Shown in pieces: positions 49,062 to 60,115 of a stretch of DNA of 64,000 bases. Origin of the DNA: Chamaecrista fasciculata (lineage: Eukaryota > Streptophyta > Magnoliopsida > Fabales > Fabaceae); the NCBI GenBank assembly GCA_003254925.1, contig QANZ01004964.1:4408-68407 (forward strand). The letters run 5' to 3'. A program made the translations under genes and the position numbers. The number at the start of each line of letters is the position of its first letter. Within the stretch, counting starts at the first letter, position 1. The notes beneath the pieces are model-generated. The model was not told the DNA's origin, did not search any database, and was given only the letters and a program-made list of their open reading frames with translations.

Positions 49062-51362
49062 GATACAATGATATGTACTATAAAAGTGAGCATTTTATTC
49101 TTTGCATGCTTCTGTTGCATGCTTGTCAATTTTGCAGGAAAGAGAACGGAAGAAGAATTCTCTGGTAGTATTAATAAATTGTATAAGTGTCTTAAACTTG
49201 TAATTCTATAAAGTTTAGCCCTGCTTAGGCTTTGCATTATTATTGTTATTATTTATTTGGTTGCATATAATGGGATGGTGTATATTTATGTGATGGGGAG
49301 TGTGAGCTGGAGACAGCACTGTGACTGCTGCACAGGTAGTTGGTTAGGAATAAGAATTCAATACAAGTGGTACATCATTACTGTATGTTGTAATGTTAAT
49401 ATGAATGAACGAATCTTTCTTGCTCCATCAATTGCTCAAGACATAGGAAGGCAATGCCCAGAATAAACTGAACCTATATTATGATCTCTCATCTTAACTT
49501 GATTATGCTTAATTGATTTCACAATACTGATCAATGACTTTCTTTAACCACGCATGGTGCCTTGAAGTTTCATCTTCTTATTGGTTCGAGAAGTACAATC
49601 TGAGAGTTAAGTCTGTTGTTGATGGCAGTTTGGATCTCACATCTTAATATTTTCCTGACGAGGGTATAATGTTGTTTCTTCCAGATCAGTTGGTAGACGT
49701 TATTGTTTTTGAACTGATCTGCCATGATTGACAAAGCAGCTCTACTGCTGGATGAGATGTGCCAGCTTTTGCTGTCTGTTGTGGCTGGCCTAATTGTTTG
49801 GCTCGAGTATTGCGAGCCAGTAAGTTACCAGCTCCTTGGCCACTAAAGTTTTCATGGTGTTATGGAGAATGATTTAGAGAAAATTTGCTCTTTGGTGTTT
49901 GAACTTACCTTGAATCAACTAATTAGTTATTGAATAATTGAAATATATGATTTGGTCCTTGAAATATTTCAATTGTCAACTATTTGGTCTTTAAATTTAA
50001 ATTGATTCTATACTTTTTGGTCATTGATTTTTTATAAAAGTAATACTTTTTGATCTTTGAACTTGTATTGAATTTTTATTTTTTGTTCTTGAATTTGACT
50101 CAAAGACTAAATCGTTGACAATTGAAATAATTGAGGAACTGAGTTATATATTTTGATTATTTAAAGATTAGTTAATTAACTTTGTATAAATTTATAGGGC
50201 AAAAAATAGATTTTCTCAATGATTTATGTCCGACATTTCTTTTTCCCTCAAGGTCCACCTTTGATCCACTCTTTACCCTTTTGTTCCGCATTTTCCTTTA
50301 ATTCTGTGTGGTTTTCTTTCTTTATCATGTGAAGCACTAATTATAAAGGATTAAATGTATAAAATCTTTGTGAATTTTAGTTATTGTCTAACTTTAAAAA
50401 GGCCAAATATTTTTTGAATTTTTAATTGTGTAGATTTTTTTGTTAAGATTTTTATTAAAAAATCTAATTTGTTTATAATTATATGATTTTTATTATATTT
50501 TATATTTATTTAAAACTAGATTGAACTATTATTGTAATTAATAGTAACTAAAAAATAATTTTTTATTTTTGAAATGAATAATTTAACAAAAAAGTTATTT
50601 CTATACAATAAAATAAAAATTAGAGTGTTATCAACTTTTAAAGTTTAAGGAGATTTTTTTTACATAATTAATGAACTTAATAAGATTTTGTATATTTGAG
50701 TCTTTTTATCTTTTTTTAACTTTTTATTTTAAAAAAATCAAGTTAAATTTTATTATTATTATACGTGATATTGTTGAATTTAACAACTAAAAAAAGGAAG
50801 TATTATTCTTTGGATAATGCTAACGAGTGTCCTAAGGGCACTCGTTAAGGTGCATTTATTGCATCCTCAGAATTTTTTTTTTCAAAATTATTGTTTCATT
50901 AAAATTCTAAGGTAAATTTCTTTTTTCAAAGTGAAATTTCTATTTTCAGAATACAATAAATGCATTACCCTTATTCTTTTTCTTATGAGATTCTTTTTGG
51001 TTAATTAAACATTATTTATAGTATCCATATGTTAACATCAATGCTTATTTTTTTTTCGTTAACTCATACACATCTTGAATAATAATAGAACAACTAACTC
51101 AAAAATTTAAAGTTGTTAAATTAAGAATTAAACTCTTAACAAGTAGACAAATTCTTATTATTTATTTACCCTTGATTTCTTTCTTATAAGAATTTATTAA
51201 ATAGAAAGTTTTACATAAACTAAGTTTTTGAAAAGAGGTTTGTCACCTTTTATAATTTTTAAAGAATTTTTTAAGAAAAAAAAAATCAGGAGACAATCTT
51301 GTCCATTCCCACGGTAAAACGCTGTCGTCACGTAGCATTCTTTCAGCAAACTCATTTTAAAA
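49062..51362. other. Intergenic DNA after adenylate kinase
   Basis: The 3' UTR probably runs to about 49250. From 49876 to 50218 there is an inverted-repeat element (see separate entry). Beyond 50300 the DNA is extremely AT-rich without open frames of note. Confidence 0.5.
49876..50218. repeat. Inverted-repeat element, GAGAAAATTTGCTC ends
   Basis: The left end GAGAAAATTTGCTCTTTGG and the right end GGGCAAAAAATAGATTTTCTC are imperfect inverses. Units such as ATGATTTGGTCCTTGAA and CAATTGTCAAC pair with their inverses (GTTGACAATTG) inside. Probably a decayed MITE; no clear target duplication. Confidence 0.55.
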
Positions 51363-52450
51363 AGTGAGCTAAGCGAGGCTTTAGTGAACAAGGATAGGGG
51401 ATACCATTGTCATTTCCCGGCCCTTGGATTCCTACGTGGCGACACGTGTTCCGTTCCAGATCTCCAAGATCTTGTCAAATGCCATTTTCAACCTTGAGCT
51501 CGTTTTTAGATTTTGTCCACGTCAACAACAGCCTGGAAATATCCCATTCCTACGTGGCACTTCTCCGCCTTCCACTTCGTCCACGTCATCAACTCGGGTC
51601 TATCTCTTCTCTAACCAAACGTCGGCGTCATCATCTCATTTCTCATCGATCCTCGGGTCTGTGTCTCAGATTGGGCAAAGCTAGCTGAACACTGGGCCTG
51701 ATTGGTTTAAGAAAATGTTTCCTGTTTTCATTTTCTGTTTCCATTTCTGGAATTCTATTTTCATTTCAAAATTTTCAGTATTTAAGAAATATGTTTGTTT
51801 TATAAAGTTAAAAAATCGTTTTCATTCATATTTAAATTATGTTAACTTGAATAACGCTAATTTTTATATGTTTTTAAGTTTGATTATAGCTAAATGATGA
51901 TATTAANAGTGAGCTAAGCGAGGCTTTAGTGAACAAGGATAGGGGATACCATTGTCATTTCCCAGCCCTTGGATTCCTAGGTGGCGACACGTGTTCCGTT
52001 CCAGATCTCCAAGATCTTGTCAAATGCCATTTTCAACCTTGAGCTCGTTTTAGATTTTGTCCACGTCAACAACAGCCTGGAAATATCCCATTCCTACGTG
52101 GCACTGCTCCGCCTTCCACTTCGTCCACGTCATCAACTCGGGTCTATCTCTTCTCTAACCAAACGTCGGCGTCATCATCTCATTTCTCATCGATCCTCGG
52201 GTCTGTGTCTCAGATTGGGCAAAGCTAGCTGAACACTGGGCCTGATTGGTTTAAGAAAATGTTTCCTGTTTTCATTTTCTGTTTCCATTTCTGGAATTCT
52301 ATTTTCATTTCAAAATTTTCAATATTTAAGAAATATGTTTGTTTTATAAAGTTAAAAAATCGTTTTCATTCATATTTAAATTATGTTAACTTGAATAACG
52401 CTAATTTTTATATGTTTTTAAGTTTGATTATAGCTAAATGATGATATTAA
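51363..52450 (+). repeat. 544-base tandem copies joined by one N, upstream of PRR7
   Basis: Bases 51363-51906 and 51908-52450 are nearly identical, differing in a T-run length and a few single bases, with one N at 51907 between them. The first copy stops within a foldback repeat that only the second copy continues. This is what unmerged overlapping contigs look like. A true tandem duplication of the PRR7 upstream region cannot be excluded. Confidence 0.8.
51420..51640 (+). promoter_or_regulatory. Upstream region of PRR7-like gene with ACGT elements
   Basis: Contains a perfect G-box in GCGACACGTGTTCC (about 51440-51450) and further ACGT cores (CCTACGTGGC twice, TCCACGTCA twice). ACGT elements are bound by bZIP and PIF/bHLH factors and occur in clock-gene promoters. 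The segment reappears after the N (about 51980-52185) and lies 0.9-1.7 kb before the PRR7 start. The link to PRR7 control is inference. Confidence 0.5.
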
Positions 52451-52669
52451 CATGATTAAATAGTTTACTTTTGTGTAATGTTGCAAAATATCATAAGTTT
52501 GTTTTTGGAAATACTGGAAACGTCTTTTTGACGTTTCCTGTTTTCAGCCTGTTTCAGAAAATGTTTCCAGAAAACATTTCCAAAAAAACTGTACAAAACA
52601 CGTTTTCAGTCATATTTCCTGTTTTCAGTGAAAATGGAAACAGGAAACAGGGCAACCAATCAGACCCTA
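52237..52669. mobile_element. Foldback MITE with GGGCCTGATTGGTT ends
   Basis: Left end GGGCCTGATTGGTTTAAGAA and right end GGGCAACCAATCAGACCC pair. TTTCCTGTTTTC words on the left pair with GAAAACAGGAAA-type words on the right. About 430 bases. The ends resemble those of hAT-type MITEs, but I see no 8-bp duplication. A truncated copy lies at 51693-51906, within the duplicate segment. Confidence 0.7.
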
Positions 52670-53095
52670 AATTTTTTTCTTTTTTGGATCAATTTTAGTT
52701 TGCCAAATATGATTCATGGAAGATAACAACTATTATCATGTAATAGTATAATACTGACGTTTCATTATGATTTTCCGTCTGTTCGAGCTAGTAATGGCGA
52801 TTTCTGAAGATTCTGAGGTGCTAACTAATCCTTCTCCTAGTTTTCTTTTTTCCTTAGTTTTGGGATTTAGAACAAAAAAATTCGTTGCATACCGTAGTTA
52901 ATTTTTGGATGCTCGTGTTACTGGGATGATTAATTTTGGTATTGAAAATATATTATAGCTTTTGGATTATTAATTTTGGTATTTTCACAATTCACCTGAC
53001 GAAGAAACTATTTTGATTTAGATTTAGGATATTGAGGAAGGATTATTTCCATTCTAAACTTGGAGATTTCCTGATACCAGCGTTTCCTTATCCAA

Positions 53096-55671
53096 ATGAC
53101 AAGGGGTGTCCTGATTCGTGTTGATGACGACGATGGTAAAGAATTACAAAAATTGACTCAGCCTCTACGAGTTAAGGATGATGATGAGATGAAAGTTAAT
53201 GGAACAGCTGAAGAAGTTAGGGTTGGAGAAGGGAGGAAAATGGAAGCCCCTGATGTCCAAGAACAACCTCAAGGGGCATCTGTTTGTTGGGAGAGGTTTC
53301 TGCATCTTAGATCCCTTAAGGTTTTGCTTGTAGAGAATGATGACTCTACTCGCCATATTGTCACTGCACTGCTTCGCAATTGTAGTTATGAAGGTTAGAA
53401 ATTATCTGTGTTGCTGAATAATCACTCTGATGTGTTGATCTTTAATGTGTCTAAATATTTGAATTACGATTATCTGCCGGTTGCTGCTTGAGTGCTTGAT
53501 GACCTTAAATATTATTTGCACATGGAAGTTATCTATATAATCAGTTTTACCAGAAAGACCTTGCTTGTGATTTATGTCTTGTATCAATCTTCGTGTATTT
53601 TGGGGCCTAAGACACTATTCTTTTCCATAATATATATTACGCCCTTTATAGTGCTTAAACTATCTGTAATTATCAAAGATCCATTACTTCTCACTGTGGT
53701 TGACCATTCATAATAAGTTTACCAAACAATCAATATTGTTAAATCTACACATGGTCTTATTTAATTTTGCATTTTTCAGTTATTGAGGCAGCAAATGGAT
53801 TGCAAGCATGGAAGATATTGGAGGATTTAACCAATCATATTGATCTCATTTTAACTGAGGTAGAAATGCCTTGTGTGTCTGGCATTGGTCTTTTATGCAA
53901 GATTATGAGCCACAAAACGCGGAAAAATATTCCCATAATTAGTAAGTTTCTTTGAGTGTTCATTTTGTTTTCAATGTACTTTGATTGAAGTATTTCTCAC
54001 GATCTGTTGTATAAATGTTACTCTTTTATATGACTTCTGATGAGATTGGTCTACAGTGATGTCATCCCGGGACTCTATGGGTTTAGTCTTTAAGTGTTTG
54101 TCAAAGGGTGCTGTTGACTTTCTAGTAAAACCCATTCGGAAGAATGAGCTTAAAAATGTATGGCAGCATGTTTGGAGGAGATGCCATAGTGTGAGTTGCC
54201 TTAATTTTCTTTCCCACTCTCATACTATACATCTTATTTGTCAATGTAAACAATGCCTTTGGAATTCTGTTGTTCAGCGTAAACAATGCGTTTAGGATCT
54301 TCCTTCATTCTTGAATGTTGAAATGATGGGGGTCCACTCTGTCTGTAATAACTCCAAATTATTTCTTCTTTCTTTTTCTTCTTTTCTCAGTCTAGTGGGA
54401 GCGCGAGTGGGAGTGGGAGCAGGAGTGAAAGTGGCACTCAAACCCAGAAGTCTGTGAAATCAAAGAGTCTTGAGAAATCTTATAACAACACCAGCAGCAA
54501 TGATAAGGATAATGATGGAGCTGTAGGTCTTAATATTAGCAATGGAAGTTACAATGGTAGTGGCACGCAGGTATTAAAGTTCTATCATAGGTTGCTTTGC
54601 TGATCGTTTTATATTCCATGCTTATCAATGTAAAGTTCTGATGCCTTTATTAAGCCTCAAAAATCAAATTGAAGGTGGGTTTCACATAGGTCTTTCATGT
54701 CTTATGCATTAAGATTCAGTTTAGCAGTTAAATCACATTGCAAGAATAGAGACACCAACCAAAGACAGTTTTTTTTTTGTTCTTCTTGTCAAATAGTTAA
54801 GCAAGTTTAGAGAAGTTTCTGTGTAAATTAAAATTTTCACTGATTCCATCTCTTATCCTTCTCCCTCTGTCCCATTACATGTGTCTCATTTATTTCTTCA
54901 TAAATTTTTAGAAGAATCTTATTTAATTATAAAAGTCCATCACAACTTACCAAAATCTTTTGGTTTAATCCTTTTAATCAAGTTTTATACTGTAATTTTT
55001 TTCCTAACTTTCTTGGATTTGGAAAAGAAAATTCAATGTGAGACAAACATTTTAGGATTGCCAAAAATGGAAGGTGAGTGATGATACAAAATATGCTAGA
55101 TTAATAGGAAGTAAGTTGTTCTGTAGTTGCTGCTACCTGACTAGCATGAAATGTAATTACCAGGTTACTGTATTTAGAAAAGTAAAGGACTAAAGCCTTC
55201 ATTCTGGCTTAATTAATTGACATTATCTATGTATAATCCTGTACATGTTGCTATCAATCCAAGAGCAAACATCAAATTTGGGCATGAAATCATCAGTGTG
55301 TTGGTTAATGGTAACCCAACCAGTACAAGTCATATCGAATTCCACCATGTGTTTGTGCAAATACAGAATGTAGCTTAGAAAGGTTGTGCACCGGTTTTGC
55401 TAAACAAAATCTACTTGTAAATTTTATTATATTCTGCTTTGGTAGAGCTCCTGGACGGAACAGGCTGCAGAAGTTGACAGTGCCAAACAAGTGCCCCAGT
55501 GGGATCAAATATCAGAATATCCTGATAGCTCCTGTGCTCAAGTTGTTCACTCCAATACTGAAATAGATCATAGTGAGATGATTCCTACAGCAATAAAGTA
55601 TTGTTCACAACAGAATGAACATGGTAAGATTAAAAGCACTTGAACCATGTTACTGTATTGTATATCTCTGT

Positions 55672-55703
<32 letters not shown>

Positions 55704-57470
55704 TGTCTGATGTCAATGGTAATGTCATGGTGTGTTGGTTGGAGCTTGTCACAGTTGTTACTCTAATACCCATCTCTATACATGTATGTGCTGATATCAG
55801 AATAACATGGTATTTGTGGTTGAATCAGAATGCAAGAATCTTTAAAAAATAATTTTTTACCATTGCATTTGCTTTGGAACATGATTCTGTCGTTTACATT
55901 ATTCTGATCTACTTTTGGATAACGCCTGGGGAACATCATTTAGGTCTTCAAATAAAAGCTCATTGTCAGAAAAAATGTAGACAAATCGCCTGTCCATATG
56001 CCTTGTGCTTAAATTTAATTTAATTATGAAAACTGGTATGTGGCAAGGATCAAACTTTATGACTACTTTCAACTCAAAAATTAAAGCTGTTAAGACCAAT
56101 ACGTAACTAGTATTATGATTTCTAACTACTTTTTAAATTTTCACCGAACGCATGCCTTCTAGAATTATTCAGCTTGACTGAATTGTTGTTTATTTAATCT
56201 GGTTTCCTCATCTTTTTTTTAGCTCCCCCTTCCTCCAAAACCACACTAGTAATGTGTGCTTTTATGAACATATATGAACATATTCATCTATACATCTGTC
56301 ATGTTTTTTTCTTCTCTACTTTTTGTGACATTATATCTATTTCATTCTTTTTGCTGGACAACGTCAAAGTTAAAGAGCTGAAAGGTAGAGAACTTGAAAG
56401 CTATAGATATGAGGTTCCAGTCAGAGCTACTGGCGCAAAACATAGTATCCCACTTGATATAGGCTCCTCTACATTCACCGAGAAGATTAATAAAGGACAG
56501 CTTAATCTTAATTCTGAGAATCCATCTAGCAGCCTAGGGGTCAAAGGTCCTTTAGTTTCTGTTGCCACTAATGGCACCTCCGACTCTCAGATGCATGGTC
56601 GAGAATTTGAAGCCCCAAATGGAAGATTCAAGTCCTCGGATATTGAAAATAAAGCTCCTATTAATATTAAAGAATTTCCATCTCCTGAGACCAGTTTAAA
56701 GAGGCTTAGAGGGGTTAATGATGCTGGAATTACAGTTCTGGATGAACGAAATGTCATAAGACGTTCAGATCTCTCAGCCTTCTCAAGGTATTATCACTAA
56801 ATCTTAACTGTTTTTGTTCTGAATTTCTTGTGGTATCACAGTGTAATTTCAGCAAGTTTTCTGCTGCAGGTTCAATGCTAGCTCTGACACTAAGAAGTCT
56901 CCCATTGAATGTATGGGAACTGGAAGCAACTCTCCACATAATAATAGCTTAGAAGTTACAATGAAAGATTCACCACATGAAATGCAATCTCATTCTAGTG
57001 GCAATCCTCCTCCCCGGAACTCAAACGATGAAAAGTCTAACATTGATATGGGTTCCACTACTAATAATGCTTTTACTAAAACTGCAGTTATTAGTGAGCC
57101 AGTGGTAGCATCAACAGCCAAAGTTGTGTGCCAATCATCTGCTTTCCAGCCCATGAAAAACGACCTTACTTGCACCTCTGAACTAGTTGTGTTACATAAT
57201 AATGAAGATATGACTGCTACAACAATGGTGGCACCAAGAGGAGACACATATAAGGGCTTTTCAACTGAAGAATCCCATCACCATTATGAAACCCATGATG
57301 ATTCAACATTAAGGGAAATGGCTGCTGCTGCACCGCAATGTGGGTCATCAAATGTAATGGAAGTTCTGGTTGAAGGTAATGTTGGAAATTACAGTGTCAA
57401 TGGAAGTGCATCAGGCAGCAACAATGGAAGCAATGGTAAAAATGGTAGCAGCACTGCAGTCTGCAGTTAA
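53096..57470 (+). CDS. PRR7: PRR7-like pseudo-response regulator lacking the CCT motif
   Basis: PRR7 is a morning clock repressor; its pseudo-receiver mediates protein contacts and its C-terminal CCT motif contacts DNA. Exons 53096-53393, 53780-53941, 54057-54190, 54391-54570, 55446-55623, 56370-56787 and 56870-57470 join in frame to 656 residues. The pseudo-receiver is complete ([31 protein letters not shown] with Glu in place of the phospho-Asp, [13 protein letters not shown]). A Ser/Gly-rich linker follows, then the PRR7-type middle ([33 protein letters not shown]) and [20 protein letters not shown]. The frame stops after GSSTAVCS, where PRR7 homologues run on to CCT. A decayed CCT remnant lies further on, behind a foldback insertion. 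Arabidopsis PRR7 is At5g02810, beside TOP6A. The gene may be a truncated regulator or a young pseudogene. Confidence 0.85.
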
Positions 57471-57495
57471 TGCCTGAAGGACAAACATATAAAAT

Positions 57496-57750
57496 AGAGA
57501 AAACCTACTTTTTAATCCCAGAATTTGTATCAAAATTACTACATAGTTCTTTGATATTGAAAATGTTTTTTGGTCCCTATTTTTTTTTTCTACAAGTATA
57601 AATTATTTAGTCTCCATAGAGAATGTTTCAGGAACTAAATAATAATGTTTGCCAAAAAAAAAACCAAGAGCGAAAAAGTATATTTTCAATATCTAGGGAT
57701 TGAATCATAGTTTTGAGACAAATTTAAGGACTAAAAAACATGTCTACTCT
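57496..57750. mobile_element. Foldback element in the former PRR7 coding region
   Basis: A roughly 255-base inverted repeat. The left arm (TACTTTTTAATCCC, TTGATATTGAAAATG, CATAGAGAATGTTTC) pairs with the right arm (GGACTAAAAAACATG, TTTTCAATATCTAGG, and its inverse TCCATAGAGAATGTT region). It sits between the last PRR7 exon and DNA that still reads like the next PRR7 segment. Its edges are approximate and no exact target duplication was found. No coding capacity. Confidence 0.68.
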
Positions 57751-57940
57751 AAAAAATAATAATGGAATTGGAAGAAACAGTGGAAGTGGTGATGGTAGCA
57801 GGAATAGTAATGGAAGTGGGAGTGAGAGTAGTGCTAACAGAGTATATCAAAACAAGACTGCTAAAAGTGAAGCAGCCTGCTAGCCTTAACTGAGTTAGCC
57901 GAAAGAGAAAGATGTGCTTCCAGAAGGGTGGAAAAAAAAA
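57751..57940 (+). pseudogene. Decayed PRR7 tail and CCT-motif remnant
   Basis: Translated in one frame, the DNA after the foldback gives NNGIGRNSGSGDGS, then a Ser/Gly/Asn run, then QNKTAKSEAA. This matches the linker that leads into CCT in PRR7 proteins. A second frame then gives ALTELAERERC, a worn form of the CCT start (typically REAALTKFRQKRKERC). Stops (TAG, TGA) and a shift break the motif, and the second half (RYQSRKKLAEQRPR-type) is not recognisable up to 59.2 kb. So the CCT is lost in this copy. Confidence 0.75.
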
Positions 57941-59300
57941 AAAGAAGGTAATTGACGTTTGAATTGTTATTCCTAGATTGATGTCAGTGATTAATGACAT
58001 TTATGGTTATACAGCCATTTGGTTTTCACCGTTTTCTTTTCAGGCAAGAGTGTATCTTAACTCACTCTTCGGTCTGGAGCTTTATATCTTTCTTGTCATT
58101 CCATTTTCAATAACTGTTGAAAAATCACATTCATTGAAACACAATAACCCACATTGAATATTAAGATATCTCCTAAGCTTCTATAATAATCTCTTCTCTA
58201 TCTTTCATCATTTAGAAGATTTGTCTATACTTCAATATAGAAAGTAAGAAACTGGTCAACCAATGACATTTTTGAGAAGTTCGAGGTTGTTGTTACTCAT
58301 ATTCTGAGCATTACTAACAATAACAAGCAATTCATACATAGTAAGGGAGTTGGAGGAACAAGGAGGACAACAACCGTCCTTGGAATAATTTGGAAGTAAA
58401 AAAAAAAGGTGAGATTCTATTTCATGAACTTTTCATTTTCTGAATGTAGATTTTAGGTCTTTAAGCTCAACTAACACCAAGCAATAAAAGTATAAAACTG
58501 TCATTTAAATAACCCCGATATGTCTTTATCTTTGGTAAATGCGTACTTCCCTATCAGGACTCATGCTGCCATTTTAATTACATCCCATAACATGGAGATC
58601 ATAAATATATGTCAGAACTCATAAGATACTGCGAATCTGTGATTCGATTTCCTTGAACTGAAGATGAAATAGGATGTCTTCAAATTATTATAGGGTTTAA
58701 TACTAAAAAATGAAATATATTTATGATGGTAGATAAACATCAATACCTTGTGTGGACTTGACTGCTTTAGTTTTCAAGGCAGTGAAGTCTTATACTCTGC
58801 AGATAAACGAGCATTCTATTATTTCTCTTATGTAGTCCTTTCAAATTTCACATCGACATAAATTTCATGTTTGTTAGTCTTGAAATTTAACTCTGCAGAT
58901 AAGCAAGATCATCAATTATTATTACTTGTTAGGAGTGATGCATACGACCTAGTTTGGGAAGGAATGTGGATGTTGTCTCACTCTGAGATGGTATTGGATG
59001 AAGCTTACCCATTATGATGAGTTTTTCATTTGGTGCACTGATCATGCTCCTTTGACAAAAACGACGAAAGTGAGAGCATAAGGATTTACAGTTTTATTTG
59101 ATATCAAATCATCCTTCATATATTAAAAAATATATCCCATTTTTCCAGAAAAAGAAACACAGAAGAGAAGCAAGAACAAGGAAATCCCTTCAACAAAATG
59201 AAGTTGTTGAAGTGTGACCCACCAAAGTTGAATTCACCTCGGATGAGTTAGGTAAATTATGTAACTCAAAGTTGAGTTACAAAAATATTGCCAATTCTTA
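57941..59300. other. Intergenic DNA after PRR7
   Basis: No gene is supported. I searched here for the second half of the CCT motif and found only a vague GAACAAGGAGGACAACAAC at about 58355, too weak to call. Confidence 0.5.
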
Positions 59301-59487
59301 TTTTTTTTGGGTTTCCCAAGATATCCCCAGCCTGACAGGGCTAGGACTAATCCTCCGCGGATCGGTGCTCCATTTAAGGGTCTGCCGCTGGCCAATTAGT
59401 TGCTGCATACACAAGGCGGGATTCGAACCTCCGACCTTGCTTAAGCGACTTAGTGAGCTCGACCACTAGGCCAACCAAGCTTGGTTT
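59301..59487 (-). mobile_element. tRNA-derived SINE with long target duplication
   Basis: On the reverse strand: a box-A-like GGCCTAGTGGTCGAG, box B GGTTCGAATCCC, then a body with TGCAGCAACTAATTGG and GCGGAGGATTAGTCC, ending CTTGGGAAACCC plus an A-run. The flanks AAAATATTGCCAATTCTT (left, about 59282-59299) and AAAATATTGCCCATTCTT (right, about 59488-59505) match at 17 of 18 positions, the length expected for LINE-assisted insertion. The near-perfect flanks mark a fairly recent insertion. A second, older copy is at 640-803. Confidence 0.88.
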
Positions 59488-59518
59488 AAAATATTGCCCA
59501 TTCTTTATTGTTTTTATC

Positions 59519-60115
59519 GGTTAAAATCTCAATCTTACATATTTTTATAATTTTTAAATTGATCTCAAATTAATTAAATTTACTTTTCTTTTAAGTTTAA
59601 ATGTAACAAATTCAAAGCTACGAGATAGCTTTTGATGAGTACTTTCTATATTTAATTATGGTAATTAACAAATAAAATCAAATAAGTCCTAAAANAATTT
59701 TTAAATTGATCTCAAATTAATCAAATTTACTTTTGTTTTAAAGTTTAAATGTAACAAATTCAAAGCTACGAGATAGCTTTTGATGAGTACTTTCTATATT
59801 TAATTATGGTAATTAACAAATAAAATCAAATAAGTCCTAAAAATAGGTAATTCGTTTCATAGTCAAACAAACTAGTTAGTCATATCTCTCTCATTTCAAA
59901 TTCGAATTCAACATGTTTAAAATTATGTGTTAACTCTTGAAGAGTTATTTTTTTGTTCACTTGAAACTATTAGTAAATGAGATCGGATCATGTCCCCAAA
60001 GTAAGTTTGCGACAAATTTAAAAAATTATAAAAATATGGAAGACCAATCTAAAACAAATGAAATATTTAGAACCAAATTAAAATTTATCCTATACATTGG
60101 GCACCAATTTTGACC
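59519..60115. mobile_element. Foldback element of the GGTCAAA family with shared core
   Basis: Starts GGTTAAAATCTCAATC and ends CACCAATTTTGACC. The flanks TGTTTTTATC and TATTTTTATC match at 9 of 10 positions. The inside carries TTCAAATTCGAATTC and AGTCAAACAAACTAG, the inverse of the core seen at 18536 and 33070. A near-identical 146-base tandem repeat with one N (59549-59694 and 59696-59842) inflates its length and is probably an assembly error. Confidence 0.7.
59549..59842 (+). repeat. 146-base near-identical copies joined by one N
   Basis: Bases 59549-59694 and 59696-59842 are nearly identical, with a single N at 59695. It is the third example in this window of a single N between duplicate copies, and most easily explained as an unmerged contig overlap. 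Confidence 0.78.

Noticed and set aside
51407-52232. Open frames in the duplicated region (MATRVPFQISKILSNAIF and similar)
   Set aside because: They repeat only because the DNA repeats. There is no domain, and they overlap ACGT-rich upstream DNA and a MITE.
58340-58400. GAACAAGGAGGACAACAAC as the second half of the lost CCT motif
   Set aside because: Only a few residues could match and neither frame nor splice signals support it.
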